Of a stretch of 64,000 bases of DNA, positions 1 to 12,203 are shown in pieces. Each line of letters begins with the position of its first letter. Positions within the stretch are counted from its first letter, which is position 1. This DNA comes from Agreia sp. VKM Ac-1783. Lineage in GTDB: Bacteria; Actinomycetota; Actinomycetes; Actinomycetales; Microbacteriaceae. Location: assembly GCF_900177765.1 (NCBI RefSeq), contig NZ_FXWI01000002.1:248001-312000 (forward strand). Reading direction: 5' to 3'. The position numbers and the translations under genes were made by a program. The notes under the pieces are model-generated. The model saw nothing but the letters and a program-made list of their open reading frames with translations. It did no database searches and was not told where the DNA came from.

Positions 1-42
1 GGCCCGACGACAGCCCGGGGAACGGACCTGCATTCGCTGCTG

Positions 43-306
43 CTATTCGGTGGCCGCGATCGGCTTGACCGTGAGCTTGTCCTCGTTGATCTCGTGCATG
101 GCGACCGAGAGGGGCTTGTCGTCGATCGTCGAGTCGACCAGCGGTCCGACGTTGTCGAAGAGGCTTCCCTCGTGCAGGTCGGCGTAGTAGTCGTTGATCT
201 GTCGCGCGCGCTTCGATGCGAAGATCACGAGCGCGTACTTGGATTCAACCTTCGAGAGCAGTTCGTCGATGGGGGGATCGATGATTCCCTGTGCCCTGTT
301 GACCAT
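43..306 (-). CDS. rpoZ: RNA polymerase omega subunit
   Basis: 87-residue omega subunit, which binds the beta' subunit and helps assembly of RNA polymerase. The N-terminal [12 protein letters not shown] segment and the following [17 protein letters not shown] helix are the conserved omega core (residues about 6-40). The length is normal for actinobacterial omega. The ATG start is preceded by AAGGAG at 8 bases. It lies downstream of gmk with a 130-base gap, so it may have its own promoter; the gmk-rpoZ order is conserved in actinobacteria such as mycobacteria. The next gene of that order (coaBC) would lie beyond the window edge. Confidence 0.95.
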   Translation of the reverse strand: MVNRAQGIIDPPIDELLSKVESKYALVIFASKRARQINDYYADLHEGSLFDNVGPLVDSTIDDKPLSVAMHEINEDKLTVKPIAATE

Positions 307-348
307 GGTGATACTCCTTGATTGGCCTCGCCGGCCGGATTGAGAAAA

Positions 349-399
349 GATCGTGCGGTGATCGTGCGGGGTTCACCGTGCACAAGTAGACAAGTCTAC
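349..399. promoter_or_regulatory. gmk-rpoZ intergenic dyad and tandem repeat
   Basis: The 130-base gap between gmk and rpoZ holds a perfect dyad GTAGACAAGTCTAC (386-399) and, nearer rpoZ, a tandem 11-mer GATCGTGCGGT/GATCGTGCGGG (349-359 and 360-370). The minus strand also reads TAGACT within the dyad, which fits a TANNNT -10 box. It could be a regulated rpoZ promoter. Function is inferred only. Confidence 0.35.
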
Positions 400-436
400 C
401 TCGAATAAGCCGTTGATCTCTCGGATTGGCCGCTTA

Positions 437-1318
437 TCACTTCATGAGCTCCACGACGTCGCGCGCGGCGGTCTCGACGTCGTTGTTGACGATGAGGTAG
501 TCGAACTCGTTCTGAGCGGCCAGTTCGACCTCGGCCGTCGCCAGTCGACGCTCCTGTTCCTCGGCCGTCTCGGTGCCTCGGCCCGTGAGTCGGCGCACGA
601 GTTCCGCCCAGCTCGGCGGTAGCAGGAACACCAGTCGGGCCTCAGGCATGGCCTCGCGCACCTGGCGCGCGCCCTGGATGTCGATCTCGAGCAGCACGCT
701 CTTGCCCTCGGCCAGCGCCTTATCGATGGGGGCGCGCGGGGTGCCGTAGCGCGACGAGTTGTGCACGACGGCCCACTCGAGGAACTCGCCGGCCGCGATC
801 ATCCGGTCGAACTCGGCGTCGTCGACGAAGTAGTAGCTGACGCCGTCGATCTCCCCCGGTCTCGGAGCCCTGGTCGTGGCAGAGACCGAGAGCAGAACAC
901 CGGGCACGTTCTCGCGGATCCAGGTGGACACCGTTCCCTTGCCGACCGCTGTCGGGCCCGCCAGGACCACCAGGCGCGAGGCGTCCTCGTCGCCGGAGAA
1001 GGGCGCGCGCTTCTCGAGGTAGGCGCGCAGACGATCGCGTTGCAGCGCACCGAGCCCGCCTAGACGCTTGCTCGGCGAGATCGAGAGTCGCTCGATGACC
1101 CGCTCGATTCGAACGCGACCGAGACCCGGGATGCCCTGGAGCAGTTCGGTGACCCGCATGCCGGCCTCGAGGCTGTCGGGATGCTTCGAGGCCCGGTCGA
1201 GCACGCCGGTCGCGCTGCGGCGCTGCTCCGCTACCGCTTTCTTGATGGCTGCGCGGGCACGCCGGGCCGCGATGGCAGCCCGGGATCCGGCCGCGCGATC
1301 GACGTCGGGAACGGTCAT
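437..1318 (-). CDS. gmk: mIHF-guanylate kinase fusion protein
   Basis: Guanylate kinase (GMP + ATP to GDP + ADP) with an N-terminal DNA-binding extension, 293 residues. Residues 1-105 match actinobacterial integration host factor mIHF: a basic first helix and the IPGLGRVR helix-two-turn-helix segment near residue 63. The kinase follows, with P-loop GPTAVGKGT at 121-129 and the [14 protein letters not shown]-binding segment. A free Gmk is about 190-200 residues, and mihF and gmk are separate adjacent genes in mycobacteria, so this is an in-frame fusion. The ATG overlaps the pyrF stop by 4 bases (ATGA), so translation is probably coupled to the pyr operon. Whether the chain is cleaved, or has an internal start, cannot be seen. 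Confidence 0.93.
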   Translation of the reverse strand: MTVPDVDRAAGSRAAIAARRARAAIKKAVAEQRRSATGVLDRASKHPDSLEAGMRVTELLQGIPGLGRVRIERVIERLSISPSKRLGGLGALQRDRLRAYLEKRAPFSGDEDASRLVVLAGPTAVGKGTVSTWIRENVPGVLLSVSATTRAPRPGEIDGVSYYFVDDAEFDRMIAAGEFLEWAVVHNSSRYGTPRAPIDKALAEGKSVLLEIDIQGARQVREAMPEARLVFLLPPSWAELVRRLTGRGTETAEEQERRLATAEVELAAQNEFDYLIVNNDVETAARDVVELMK

Positions 1319-2199
1319 GACAGGGCTCCGGCTAGTTGGGCCGCCTGGTCGGCGAGCGTGTCTCTGAGGGCGGATGGCCCGGCAGCGAGTGCGGCTCTCG
1401 ACGTGCTCACGACCGTGCCGGCCGAGAGCGGCCCGTAGATCGAGCGGATGTCGTCGAAGCGAGCTCCCTGGTGTCCGAACCCCGGGGCGAGCACGGGCAT
1501 CAGCGGAGTCGCCTGGCCGAGCGACAGCGCGTCGACCCCGTAATCGAGAAGGTTCTTCGTCGCACCGAGCACGACTCCGATGCTACCGAGTTCGTGGCCC
1601 TCGCCGTCGTCCGTGGATGCGTGCGAACGGTTCCACGCGTCGATCTCGGCTGCGACGAGCCCGGCGACGCTGATCCCTGGTCGTTCTCCCCCGGTCACCG
1701 TCGCGGTCTGCAGCGTCTGCGATTCCGGGTTCGACGTCGCGGCGAGCACGAATGCGCCCTTGCCGTGACGCTCCGCCAGATCAAAGACTCCTGCCAGAGC
1801 CCCCGTTCCCGTGTACGCGGCCAGAGTCACGGCGTCGGCCTCGAGCGGAGAGCCCGGGGTGAGCCAGGCGTCGCCGTACGCGTCGACGCTCGACCCGATG
1901 TCGCCGCGCTTTGCATCGGCGATCACGATCAGTCCGGCCGCGCGAGCGGCCGCGAGCACCTCTTCGAGAGCCGAGAATCCGGCCGAGCCGAACATCTCGA
2001 AGAAAGCGACCTGTGGCTTGACGATGCCGATCGTGCCGCTCGCTGCCTCGACCACCCTCAGCCCGAACTCGCGCAGGCCGGTCGCCGTGCGCGGCAGATC
2101 CCAGGCATCCAGAAGGAAACCGTGGGGATCTATGCCGACGCACAGCGGGCCGTACTGTTCGATGCCCGCGTGCAGGCGCTGACCGAACGTGCGGGTCAC
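1315..2199 (-). CDS. pyrF: Orotidine 5'-phosphate decarboxylase
   Basis: Last step of UMP synthesis (OMP to UMP + CO2), 294 residues. The catalytic Asp-Lys-Asp pattern is seen in [10 protein letters not shown], typical of the longer type 2 OMP decarboxylases of actinobacteria. GVDIDPHG-like [11 protein letters not shown] is near the N-terminus. GTG start, overlapping the carB stop by 4 bases (GTGA), and its own stop overlaps the gmk start, so it sits inside the coupled pyr operon. Confidence 0.95.
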   Translation of the reverse strand: MTRTFGQRLHAGIEQYGPLCVGIDPHGFLLDAWDLPRTATGLREFGLRVVEAASGTIGIVKPQVAFFEMFGSAGFSALEEVLAAARAAGLIVIADAKRGDIGSSVDAYGDAWLTPGSPLEADAVTLAAYTGTGALAGVFDLAERHGKGAFVLAATSNPESQTLQTATVTGGERPGISVAGLVAAEIDAWNRSHASTDDGEGHELGSIGVVLGATKNLLDYGVDALSLGQATPLMPVLAPGFGHQGARFDDIRSIYGPLSAGTVVSTSRAALAAGPSALRDTLADQAAQLAGALS

Positions 2200-5100
2200 A
2201 GGCGCGCTGCCCTGGCGATCGCGTATTCCTGCAGGCTAGACACGTCGAAGCCCTCTCGGGTCGCCTCGAACGAAGCGACCGCCGCGCCCAGCTGGGCGAT
2301 GGTCGTGAACAGAGGCTTGTCGGCCGCCACCGCCGCCGCTCGGATCTCGTACCCGTCGGCTCGTGCGCTCGACCCGCTGGGGGTGTTCACGACGATGTCG
2401 ACCTCGTTGCGGTTGATGAGATCGACGACCGTCGGCTCGTCTTCGTCACTCGAAGCTCCCTCGCTGAACTTGCGCACAATGCGGGCGGTGATGCCGTTGC
2501 GGTTCAGGACCTCGGCGGTTCCGGCCGTGGCGAGGATGTCGAAGCCCAGCTCGAGCAGACGGAGAACCGGGAGGACGATGGCCCGCTTGTCTCGATCGGA
2601 GACGGAGACGAAGACCGTGCCGGAGGTCGGCAGGCCGCCATACGCGGCCTCCTGACTCTTTGCGAACGCGCGGGGGAAGTCGCGGTCGATTCCCATGACC
2701 TCGCCCGTCGAGCGCATCTCAGGGCCGAGCAGCGAGTCGACGATCAGCCCGTCTTTTGTGCGGAAGCGCTTGAACGGCAGCACGGCCTCCTTCACGGCGA
2801 TCGGCGAATCCATAGGCACGATGGAGCCGTCGACGACGGGCAGCATGCCTTCGGCTCGCAGCTCTGCGATCGTCGATCCCACCATGATGCGCGAGGCGGC
2901 CTTGGCGAGCGGGATGCCCAACGCCTTGGCCACGAAGGGCACGGTGCGCGAGGCGCGCGGGTTGGCCTCGAGAACGTAGAGGATGCCCTGGCCGATCGCG
3001 AACTGCACGTTGAGCAGGCCTCGTACGCCGATGCCCTCCGCAATGGAGAGCGTCGCGATGCGCACCCGGTCGATGACCTCGCGGCCGAGGGTGACCGGAG
3101 GAAGTGTGCAGCTCGAGTCGCCGGAGTGGATTCCCGCCTCCTCGATGTGCTCCATGATGCCGCCGACATAGAGCTCGTGTCCGTCGTAGAGCGCGTCGAC
3201 GTCGATCTCGATCGCGTCGTCGAGGAATCGGTCGACGAGCAGCGGGTGGGCCGGATCGATGATGCCCTGACCGTCCATGCGCGAGAAGTAGTCCTCGAGC
3301 GAGGGCGAGTCGTAGACGATCTCCATGCCGCGGCCACCCAGCACATAAGACGGGCGCACGAGAACCGGGTATCCGATGTCTTCTGCGATCGTGACGGCGC
3401 CGGTGAAGTCGCTCGCCGTACCGTTCTTCGGGGCGAGGAGATTCGCGTCGTCGAGGATCTTCGAGAAGAGCCCGCGCTCTTCGGCGAGGTCGATCGCCTC
3501 GGGCGTGGTGCCGAGGATCGGGACGCCCGCGGCCTTCAGGCCCTTGGCGAGTCCGAGGGCGGTCTGGCCGCCCAGCTGCACGACGACCCCGACGAGCTCG
3601 CCTGACTGGCTCTCGGCGTGGATGACCTCGAGCACGTCCTCGAGGGTGAGCGGTTCGAAGTACAGCCGGTCGCTCGTGTCGTAGTCGGTCGACACGGTCT
3701 CGGGGTTGCAGTTGATCATGATCGTCTCGAAGCCCGCGTCGCTCAGGGCGAACGAGGCGTGCACGCAGGAGTAGTCGAACTCGACTCCCTGGCCGATGCG
3801 GTTGGGGCCGGAACCCAGGATGACGACCTTGCGGCGGTCGGAGGGCTCGACCTCCGTCTCTAAGTCGTAGCTGGAGTAGTGATACGGCGTGAGTGCCGGG
3901 AACTCCCCCGCGCAGGTGTCGACGGTCTTGAACACGGGACGCACGCCGAGGATGTGGCGCACCTCGCGCACCTCCTTCTCGCCGAAGCCGCGGAGGGCGG
4001 CGATCTGCGCGTCGGAGAATCCGTGCTCCTTCGCGAGGAGGAACATGTTCGTGTCGGCGTTCTCGCTCGACGCGATGGCCTCCGCCACCTCGTTGATGAG
4101 CACGATCTGGTCGATGAACCAGGGGTCGATCTTCGTGGCCTCGAATGCCTCCTCCGCGGTGGCACCGGCGCGGAGCGCCTGCTGTACGGTCACGATGCGA
4201 CCGTCGGTCGGCACGCTGGCCAGGGCCAGCAGCTCGTCCTTGGATGCGTCGAGCGGCTCCCAGTGGAACGACGAGCCGCGCTTCTCCAGCGACCGCAGAG
4301 CCTTCTGCAGCGCCTGCGTGTAGTTGCGGCCGATGGCCATCGCCTCGCCGACCGACTTCATGGTCGTGGTCAGCGTGGTGTCGGCAGCTGGGAACTTCTC
4401 GAAGGCGAACCGGGGAACCTTGACGACCACGTAGTCGAGGGTCGGCTCGAACGACGCCGGCGTCACCTTGGTGATGTCGTTGGGGATCTCGTCGAGGTGA
4501 TAGCCGATCGCCAGTTTTGCGGCGATCTTGGCGATCGGGAAGCCGGTGGCCTTGGATGCCAGCGCGCTCGAGCGTGAGACGCGCGGGTTCATCTCGATGA
4601 CGATGACCCGGCCGTTCGCGGGATCGATGGCGAACTGGATGTTGCAGCCACCCGTGTCGACGCCGACGGCCCTGATGATGTCGATGCCGATGTTGCGCAT
4701 GTTCTGGTACTCGCGGTCGGTCAGGGTGAGTGCGGGCGCCACCGTGATCGAGTCGCCGGTGTGCACACCGACCGGATCGACGTTCTCGATCGAGCACACC
4801 ACGACCGTGTTGTCGGCCGTGTCGCGCATGAGCTCGAGCTCGTATTCCTTCCAGCCGAGGATCGACTCCTCGAGCAGCACCTCGGTGGTGGGGCTCTGGT
4901 GCAGACCGTCGCCGACGATGCGGCGGAGCTCTGCCTCGGTGTAGGCGAATCCGGAGCCCAGCCCACCCATGGTGAACGAGGGGCGCACGACCAGGGGGTA
5001 CCCGAGGTCGAGTGCGAATTCCACGGCCTCCTCGACCGTGTGCGCGATGTGCGAGCGGGCGACGTCGGCACCGGCATCCAGAACGAGCTGCTTGAAGATC

Positions 5101-5489
5101 TGGCGATCCTCGCCCTTGTTGATCGCCTCGAACGAGGCGCCGATGAGTTCGACGTCGTACTTCTCGAGGATGCCGTGCTTGTGCAGATCGATGGCCGCGT
5201 TCAACGCGGTCTGGCCCCCGAGGGTCGGCAGAATGGCGTCGGGCTTCTCCTTGGCGATGATGGTCTCGATGACCTGCCAGGTGATGGGCTCGACGTAGGT
5301 CGCGTCGGCGAAGTCCGGGTCGGTCATGATCGTGGCCGGGTTCGAGTTCACGAGGATGACGCGCACGCCCTCCTCGCGGAGAACGCGGCACGCCTGGGTT
5401 CCGGAGTAGTCGAATTCGCACGCCTGGCCGATGACGATCGGTCCGGAGCCGATGACCAGGACACTCTTGATGTCTTCCCTGCGAGGCAT
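2196..5489 (-). CDS. carB: Carbamoyl-phosphate synthase large subunit
   Basis: 1097-residue synthetase subunit. It makes carbamoyl phosphate from bicarbonate, two ATP and ammonia delivered by CarA, for pyrimidines and arginine. Two homologous ATP-grasp halves are visible: each opens with an LGSGP or IGSGP nucleotide-binding loop (about residues 13 and 560) and carries FDYSG/FDYSC. The C-terminal about 150 residues form the MGS-like allosteric domain. Length is normal. The start shares one base with the carA stop (TAATG). It is co-transcribed with the pyrimidine genes rather than arginine genes, so PyrR control probably sets carbamoyl phosphate supply. Confidence 0.97.
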   Translation of the reverse strand: MPRREDIKSVLVIGSGPIVIGQACEFDYSGTQACRVLREEGVRVILVNSNPATIMTDPDFADATYVEPITWQVIETIIAKEKPDAILPTLGGQTALNAAIDLHKHGILEKYDVELIGASFEAINKGEDRQIFKQLVLDAGADVARSHIAHTVEEAVEFALDLGYPLVVRPSFTMGGLGSGFAYTEAELRRIVGDGLHQSPTTEVLLEESILGWKEYELELMRDTADNTVVVCSIENVDPVGVHTGDSITVAPALTLTDREYQNMRNIGIDIIRAVGVDTGGCNIQFAIDPANGRVIVIEMNPRVSRSSALASKATGFPIAKIAAKLAIGYHLDEIPNDITKVTPASFEPTLDYVVVKVPRFAFEKFPAADTTLTTTMKSVGEAMAIGRNYTQALQKALRSLEKRGSSFHWEPLDASKDELLALASVPTDGRIVTVQQALRAGATAEEAFEATKIDPWFIDQIVLINEVAEAIASSENADTNMFLLAKEHGFSDAQIAALRGFGEKEVREVRHILGVRPVFKTVDTCAGEFPALTPYHYSSYDLETEVEPSDRRKVVILGSGPNRIGQGVEFDYSCVHASFALSDAGFETIMINCNPETVSTDYDTSDRLYFEPLTLEDVLEVIHAESQSGELVGVVVQLGGQTALGLAKGLKAAGVPILGTTPEAIDLAEERGLFSKILDDANLLAPKNGTASDFTGAVTIAEDIGYPVLVRPSYVLGGRGMEIVYDSPSLEDYFSRMDGQGIIDPAHPLLVDRFLDDAIEIDVDALYDGHELYVGGIMEHIEEAGIHSGDSSCTLPPVTLGREVIDRVRIATLSIAEGIGVRGLLNVQFAIGQGILYVLEANPRASRTVPFVAKALGIPLAKAASRIMVGSTIAELRAEGMLPVVDGSIVPMDSPIAVKEAVLPFKRFRTKDGLIVDSLLGPEMRSTGEVMGIDRDFPRAFAKSQEAAYGGLPTSGTVFVSVSDRDKRAIVLPVLRLLELGFDILATAGTAEVLNRNGITARIVRKFSEGASSDEDEPTVVDLINRNEVDIVVNTPSGSSARADGYEIRAAAVAADKPLFTTIAQLGAAVASFEATREGFDVSSLQEYAIARAARL

Positions 5490-6670
5490 TACTGGTTCTT
5501 CCCGTCGATGATGGAGTGAATCTCTGTCTGGGGCTCGCCCTTGTCGATGGCGAGCACCATGTCGCGGAAGCGATCGAACAGGTACATGGAGTCGTGCGGC
5601 CCGGCCGCGGCCTCCGGGTGGTACTGCACGCTGAACGCGTCGATGTCGAGGCAGCGGATGCCCTCCACCACGTTGTCGTTCAGGCTGAGGTGGCTGACCT
5701 CGACCCGGCCGAAGCCGGCCGGGCTGTCGACGACGCCCTCGCGCGGCGCATCCACGGCGAAGCCATGGTTCTGGCTGGTGATCTCGACCCGGCCCGTGGT
5801 CTTGTCGAGCACGGGCTGGTTGATGCCGCGGTGACCGAAGGGCAGCTTGTAGGTGCCGAAGCCGAGGGCGCGACCGAGGAGTTGGTTGCCGAAGCAGATG
5901 CCGAAGTACGGGATCTTCTCGGAGAGCACGTCGCGAAGCAGCTGCACGTGACGTTCGGATGCCTCCGGGTCGCCGGGGCCGTTCGAGTAGAACAGGGCGC
6001 TCGGCTTGAGGGCCACGACCTCCTCCGTCGTCACCGACTCGGGCAGGACGACGACATCGAAGCCGCGCTGGGCGAGATAGCGGAGCGTCGAGGTCTTCAC
6101 TCCGAGGTCGAGGACAGCGACACTTCCGACGCGCTCGCCGACAGCGTCGATCGTGTACTGCTCGGGGGTCGAGACCTCCTTCGAGAGGTTGCGACCCGCC
6201 ATGGCCTCTGCATCGCGCACGATGGCGAGCTGCTCAGAGTCGCTGAGATCGAAGTCGTCTCCCGAGAAGATTCCGGCGCGCATGGCTCCGAGAGAGCGCA
6301 GGTGCCGGGTGATCGCGCGGGTGTCTACGCCGGAGATGCCGACGATTCCGCCGGAGACGAGATCGTCGTCGAGGCTGCGGGTCGCGCGGAAGTTCGAGAC
6401 CATGCGCGAGGGGTCGCGCACGACGTATCCGGCCACCCAGATTTTCGCGGACTCGAGGTCCTCGTCGTTCGTGCCCGTGTTGCCGATGTGGGGCGCGGTC
6501 TGCAGAACGATCTGGCCGGCGTAGGAGGGATCGCTGAGCGTCTCCTGGTACCCGGTCATGCCGGTGGCGAAGACCGCCTCTCCCAGGGTGCGTCCGCGGG
6601 CGCCGTAAGCGCGACCTGCGTAGCGTTTGCCGTCTTCGAGTACGAGGACGGCGGGTTCTGTTGAGATCAC
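5489..6670 (-). CDS. carA: Carbamoyl-phosphate synthase small subunit
   Basis: Glutaminase subunit, 393 residues, which releases ammonia from glutamine and channels it to CarB. The class I amidotransferase nucleophile is in [10 protein letters not shown] and the His-Glu pair is in YHPEAA near the C-terminus. I choose the GTG at 6670 (start [10 protein letters not shown]): it has AGGAAGGA 8 bases upstream and overlaps the preceding stop as GTGA. The frame stays open further upstream but that part lies inside the neighbouring gene. One-base overlap with carB. Confidence 0.94.
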   Translation of the reverse strand: MISTEPAVLVLEDGKRYAGRAYGARGRTLGEAVFATGMTGYQETLSDPSYAGQIVLQTAPHIGNTGTNDEDLESAKIWVAGYVVRDPSRMVSNFRATRSLDDDLVSGGIVGISGVDTRAITRHLRSLGAMRAGIFSGDDFDLSDSEQLAIVRDAEAMAGRNLSKEVSTPEQYTIDAVGERVGSVAVLDLGVKTSTLRYLAQRGFDVVVLPESVTTEEVVALKPSALFYSNGPGDPEASERHVQLLRDVLSEKIPYFGICFGNQLLGRALGFGTYKLPFGHRGINQPVLDKTTGRVEITSQNHGFAVDAPREGVVDSPAGFGRVEVSHLSLNDNVVEGIRCLDIDAFSVQYHPEAAAGPHDSMYLFDRFRDMVLAIDKGEPQTEIHSIIDGKNQ

Positions 6671-7215
6671 GCGAGGGATCCTTCCTGGTCGGGGTTGGCA
6701 GGGCCCTGTGAGGGCGTAAGCACGGTGATCGCCTCGATGAGGCGGGAACTCTGTTCGGGACTCTCGATGCGGAAGAAGCTCTCGACATCGGCCGACGGGG
6801 TGGGAGATTCCGATTCGAGGATCCAGTCGAGGCGAACCAGGCCGCCCTCTTCCACGACCCGGTCGATGGTCCATGTCGACGTACCGACGGAGCGGATGCG
6901 ATCGGCCGCGACGAAGACCTGCGGCTCGCCGGTCACGGCGATGAGGACGCCGGCGTCGAACACGGAGACGGCTGCGCGCCCCCGGAATCCGAGGCCGGGC
7001 AAGGTCACCCGGTCGAGGGGGGCGCCCGCGGTCGTGGTCGAGACGTAGAGACCGGTGACGGCGACGCGCAACTCGCCGAGCAGCTCGTCGGCGGGCACCG
7101 CCGAGGTCGACAGCGCGGATTGGCGACGACCGCGCGCTCGCCAACCGAGAACCATCAGGATCAGGAGCCCGATGACTCCGACGATGATGATCGAGCCGGG
7201 AAGGATCCTATCCAC
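6667..7215 (-). CDS. Conserved membrane-anchored protein of the pyr operon
   Basis: 182 residues. One membrane segment near the N-terminus ([18 protein letters not shown], about residues 8-25), then a basic stretch and a beta-rich soluble part. I do not recognise an enzyme. Mycobacteria also have an uncharacterised membrane or export protein exactly between pyrC and carA, so position is conserved; the soluble part resembles PH-like folds annotated in relatives (inference). It overlaps pyrC by 8 bases and carA by 4, so it is locked into pyrimidine operon expression, although a role in pyrimidine synthesis is unproven. Confidence 0.8.
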   Translation of the reverse strand: MDRILPGSIIIVGVIGLLILMVLGWRARGRRQSALSTSAVPADELLGELRVAVTGLYVSTTTAGAPLDRVTLPGLGFRGRAAVSVFDAGVLIAVTGEPQVFVAADRIRSVGTSTWTIDRVVEEGGLVRLDWILESESPTPSADVESFFRIESPEQSSRLIEAITVLTPSQGPANPDQEGSLA

Positions 7216-8544
7216 GGGCCACCCCTGCCGCCGTGGCCGCCGCGGCGACCTCTGATGCGCTCAGAACAGAGCCGTCGAGCACGGTCGGGTAGCCGCGGTG
7301 GAACGTGTGACGCACCGATCCGGGAAGGGTCATGCCGAGGTAGGGCGAGTTGTGGCTCTTACCCGCGAGTCTGTCGACCGAGAAGGTGCTCGACGACGCG
7401 GGATCGACGAGGACGAGGTTGGCGCTCGCGCCGATCTCGAACGAGTGCGTGTGACCCTCGAGTCTGCCGATCTGGGCCGGGGTCTGAGAAAGCACGCGAG
7501 CGACATCCGCCCAATCGAACAGACCGGTGTCGACCATCGCGGCCTGCACGACCGAGAGAGCGGACTCGAGGCCCACCATGCCGAACGACGCGTGGTCCCA
7601 CTCGCAGTCTTTGGACTCTTCGGGGTGCGGCGCGTGATCGGTCGCAACGATGTCGATGGTGCCGTCGACCAGCCCCTCGCGGAGCGCGCGCACGTCTTCG
7701 TCGCGGCGAAGCGGGGGGTTCACCTTGTAGCGCGCGTCGTAGCTGCGGATGAGCTCTTCGGTGAGCAGCAGGTGGTGCGGCGTGACCTCCGCTGTGACCT
7801 CGATGCCGCGGGCCTTCGCCCAGCGCACGACGTCGACCGAGCCCGCCGTCGACAGGTGGCAGATGTGCAACCGGGCTCCGACGTGCTTGGCGAGCAGGAC
7901 GTCGCGGGCGATGATCGACTCCTCCGCGACGGCAGGCCAGCCCTTGAGGCCGAGTTCGCTCGAGAGAGCGCCCTCGTTCATCTGCGCGTTCTCGGTCAGT
8001 CGCGGATCCTGGGCGTGCTGCGCCACGACGCCGTCGAAGGTCTTCACATATTCGAGGGCGCGGCGCATCAGCAGTGAATCGTGCACGCACTTGCCGTCGT
8101 CGGAGAAGACCCGCACGCCGGCACGGGAGTTCGCCATCGCGCCGATCTCCGACAGGCGCTCGCCGCCGAGTCCCACGGTGACCGCGCCGATGGGACGAAC
8201 AGTGGCGTAGCCGGCCGCGTCGCCCAGGGCCTGCACCTGCTCCACGACACCCGCGGTGTCCGAGACGGGCATCGTGTTCGCCATGGCGAAGACAGCGGTG
8301 AAGCCGCCCGCCGCTGCGGCCCTCGTTCCCGACAGCACCGTCTCGCTCTGTTCGAATCCGGGTTCGCGAAGGTGCGTGTGCAGATCGACGAGACCCGGAA
8401 GCGCGACCAGACCCGCGGCATCCAGAACGCGTGCGCCGGCGGGCCCAGAAAGCCCTGCCCCGCGTTCGGCGATCACCCCGTCTGCGATCAGGAGATCGGT
8501 CGTGGTTCCGTCGGGCAGTGTCGCCCCCGTGATCAGGGTCGTTG

Positions 8545-8548
<4 letters not shown>
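7208..8548 (-). CDS. pyrC: Dihydroorotase
   Basis: 446-residue zinc amidohydrolase that cyclises carbamoyl-aspartate to dihydroorotate. The metal-binding [10 protein letters not shown] motif is at about residue 55-65, with later metal histidines in VAQHAQ and [10 protein letters not shown] and the ATDHAPH motif near residue 310. This is the class I type found in Gram-positive pyr operons. The ATG overlaps the pyrB stop by 4 bases. Confidence 0.96.
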
Positions 8549-10154
<1,606 letters not shown>

Positions 10155-10167
10155 TCACGGGGAGCGC

Positions 10168-10581
10168 TCAGCCTTTGGACTGCTGCACGCGTCCCAGGAT
10201 TCCGTTCAGGAAGCTGCCGGAGTCGTCGGTACTGAGCAGCTTGGCCGCGTCGACGGCCTCATTGATCGCCACGCCGTCGGGAACGTCGTCGTTGAAGAGG
10301 ACCTCCCAGATGCCGATACGCAACAGCGCGCGGTCGATGATCGGCATGCGCGCGAGCGTCCAGCCCTGGGCGTAGGTCTCGATGAGTTCGTCGATCTCGT
10401 CGCCGTGGTCGACGACGCCGTCGATGATCTCGCGGGCGTACAGCCACGATGCCTCTCGGGCCGGTTCGCTCAGCGCACGGGTGGCCTCGGCGGCGAGGGC
10501 CTCGTTGATCGAGATCTGTCGGACGTCGGCGACGTAGAGCACGTCGAGGGCGCGCTTGCGAGCTTTGGTGCGTGCACTCAT
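10168..10581 (-). CDS. nusB: Transcription antitermination factor NusB
   Basis: 137 residues, all-helical. NusB pairs with NusE (S10) on boxA RNA for rRNA antitermination. The N-terminal ARTKARKRALDVLYVAD segment and the C-terminal GVAINEAVDAAKLLSTDDS segment are conserved family signatures. It follows efp by 19 bases and shares its transcript in most actinobacteria. Confidence 0.95.
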   Translation of the reverse strand: MSARTKARKRALDVLYVADVRQISINEALAAEATRALSEPAREASWLYAREIIDGVVDHGDEIDELIETYAQGWTLARMPIIDRALLRIGIWEVLFNDDVPDGVAINEAVDAAKLLSTDDSGSFLNGILGRVQQSKG

Positions 10582-10600
10582 TGCGTAATCGCTTTCGCGG

Positions 10601-11164
10601 TCAGTCGTTCACGCGGCCGAGGTAGTCCCCCGTGCGCGTGTCGACCTTGACGCGGGTGCCCTGCTCGAGGAAGAGCGGAACCTGGATCTGGTAGCCGGTC
10701 TCGACCGTGGCGGGCTTGGTGCCACCCGTCGAGCGGTCGCCCTGCAGGCCAGGCTCGGTGTACGTGATCTCGAGCGTCACGCTCGCGGGCAGCTCGACAT
10801 AGAGCGGAAGCCCCTCGTTGAGCGCGACCGTCACGGCCTGGTTCTCGAGCATGAAGTTGGCGGCGTCGCCGACGACAGCAGCGGTCACGGTCAGCTGGTC
10901 GTAGTCGGCCGTGTCCATGAAGACGAAGTCGTTGCCGTCTTTGTACAGGTACTGGAAGTCGCGACGGTCGACATTGGCCGTCTCGATCTTCGCTCCGGCG
11001 TTGAACGTCTTGTCGACGACCTTGCCGGTGAGGACGTTCTTCATCTTGGTGCGCACGAATGCGCCGCCCTTGCCAGGCTTGACGTGCTGGAAGTCGATGA
11101 CTGCCCAGAGCTGGCCGTCGATCTTGAGGACGGCGCCGTTTCTGATGTCGCTGGTTGAAGCCAT
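10601..11164 (-). CDS. efp: Elongation factor P
   Basis: 187 residues, three beta-barrel domains. Relieves ribosome stalling at polyproline. The domain I loop VKPGKGGAF (about residues 28-36) carries the tip lysine in the actinobacterial PGKGGA form. A C-terminal signature [20 protein letters not shown] is present. A TACACT -10 box lies about 60 bases upstream. Confidence 0.96.
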   Translation of the reverse strand: MASTSDIRNGAVLKIDGQLWAVIDFQHVKPGKGGAFVRTKMKNVLTGKVVDKTFNAGAKIETANVDRRDFQYLYKDGNDFVFMDTADYDQLTVTAAVVGDAANFMLENQAVTVALNEGLPLYVELPASVTLEITYTEPGLQGDRSTGGTKPATVETGYQIQVPLFLEQGTRVKVDTRTGDYLGRVND

Positions 11165-11222
11165 GGAAAAACTGTTCCGTTCGAGTGAAGAATTGTGCGG
11201 GCGCGAGAAATGGCCCTCAGTG

Positions 11223-11228
11223 AGTGTA
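11223..11228 (-). promoter_or_regulatory. Candidate -10 box for efp-nusB
   Basis: TACACT (TANNNT class) on the minus strand just after the aroQ stop, giving a leader of about 50 bases. The -35 region is not recognisable. Confidence 0.45.
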
Positions 11229-11247
11229 CCGTCTGGCGACTCTCGGC

Positions 11248-11685
11248 CTAGTTGAGGCCGATCACCGCCCGGAGTGCCAGCCTGTAGGAGTCGAATCCGA
11301 AGCCCGCGATGACGCCGGTGGCGACGCCGGAGATGACGCTCGTGTGCCGGAACGTCTCACGGGCGTGCGGATTCGAGATGTGCACCTCGACGAGAGGAAT
11401 GCCCGCTTTGGTCACCATGGCTGCGGCATCGCGAAGTCCGTAGCTGTAGTGCGTGAAAGCGGCGGGGTTCAGGATCACCGGTGTCGACGAGTCGACCGCC
11501 TCGTGGAGCCAGCGGATCAGCTGCGCCTCGTCGTCGGTCTGACGCAGCTCGATGGTTGCACGATCTGCCGCGTCGGCGACGAGCAGGGTGCGGAGGGCAT
11601 CGAGATCCTGTGATCCGTAGACGTCTGGCTCTCGGCTGCCGAGACGCGAGAGGTTTGGTCCGTTCAGCACGAGCACAGTGGTCAT
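11248..11685 (-). CDS. aroQ: Type II 3-dehydroquinate dehydratase
   Basis: 145 residues. Dehydrates 3-dehydroquinate to 3-dehydroshikimate. Family motifs: [17 protein letters not shown] at the N-terminus (catalytic Arg and Tyr of the lid), [15 protein letters not shown] in the middle, and [19 protein letters not shown] start at the ATG of [11 protein letters not shown] (11685); the frame is open further upstream but overlaps the next gene and has no family similarity. A TAGAGT hexamer overlapping the upstream gene's stop lies 8 bases before the start, so the mRNA could be leaderless. Confidence 0.94.
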   Translation of the reverse strand: MTTVLVLNGPNLSRLGSREPDVYGSQDLDALRTLLVADAADRATIELRQTDDEAQLIRWLHEAVDSSTPVILNPAAFTHYSYGLRDAAAMVTKAGIPLVEVHISNPHARETFRHTSVISGVATGVIAGFGFDSYRLALRAVIGLN

Positions 11686-11696
11686 GACGCCTAACT

Positions 11697-12125
11697 CTAG
11701 CGAGGAGCAGACAGCCGTGCTTTCATCATGCGGAGCCCGTCGTCGTGCACGAGATAGATCGCGAAGACGTCGACGGCCTCGGCGTCGGCTGCGGAGTGCA
11801 GCCCGTCTGCCCACAGCTCGTCGAACCCGTGAGGCGTCTCGTCTCCAGGCCGCTCGAGGGCGAAGAGGATGCTGCCTCCCGGACCGTATTCGTCGAGAAC
11901 CTGCCCCAGGCTGGACACGATCGAACGCAGCTCGTCTTCGCTCGGACTGACCGGAATGCCGTCGATCGGTATGACGATGGGCAGTTGCCGTCCGTTCGAG
12001 GCGAGGAGAAATGCCCAGAGCTGGCGTCTGAGCGCGGGACCGAGCAGTGTGGAGAGGAGCTCGCGAGCGTCGGCGTCGGTGGAGATGATCGTGTCGGGAC
12101 CGGGTGTCGAAGAGGAGATCGTCAT
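11697..12125 (-). CDS. Conserved hypothetical protein in the aro operon
   Basis: 142 residues, acidic, no signal peptide or membrane segment. Features: IVIPIDGIPVSPSEDELRS in the middle and a C-terminal YLVHDDGLRM segment. The pattern suggests a small alpha/beta protein but I recognise no family. GAAGG stands 7 bases before the ATG. It lies between aroB (79-base gap) and aroQ (11-base gap) and is probably co-transcribed with the shikimate genes. Confidence 0.7.
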   Translation of the reverse strand: MTISSSTPGPDTIISTDADARELLSTLLGPALRRQLWAFLLASNGRQLPIVIPIDGIPVSPSEDELRSIVSSLGQVLDEYGPGGSILFALERPGDETPHGFDELWADGLHSAADAEAVDVFAIYLVHDDGLRMMKARLSAPR

Positions 12126-12203
12126 GCAGACACCTTCGCCTCTTTCAGACGGCGAGCTCTGAACTTGTCCCCAGGGCGGCAGTCTTCTCCTGCACAGTCT
12201 CGG

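Noticed and set aside
2719-5421. A 900-codon open frame on the same strand as carB in another frame
   Set aside because: Arg/His/Pro-rich composition typical of out-of-frame reading of a GC-rich gene; carB has full family motifs.
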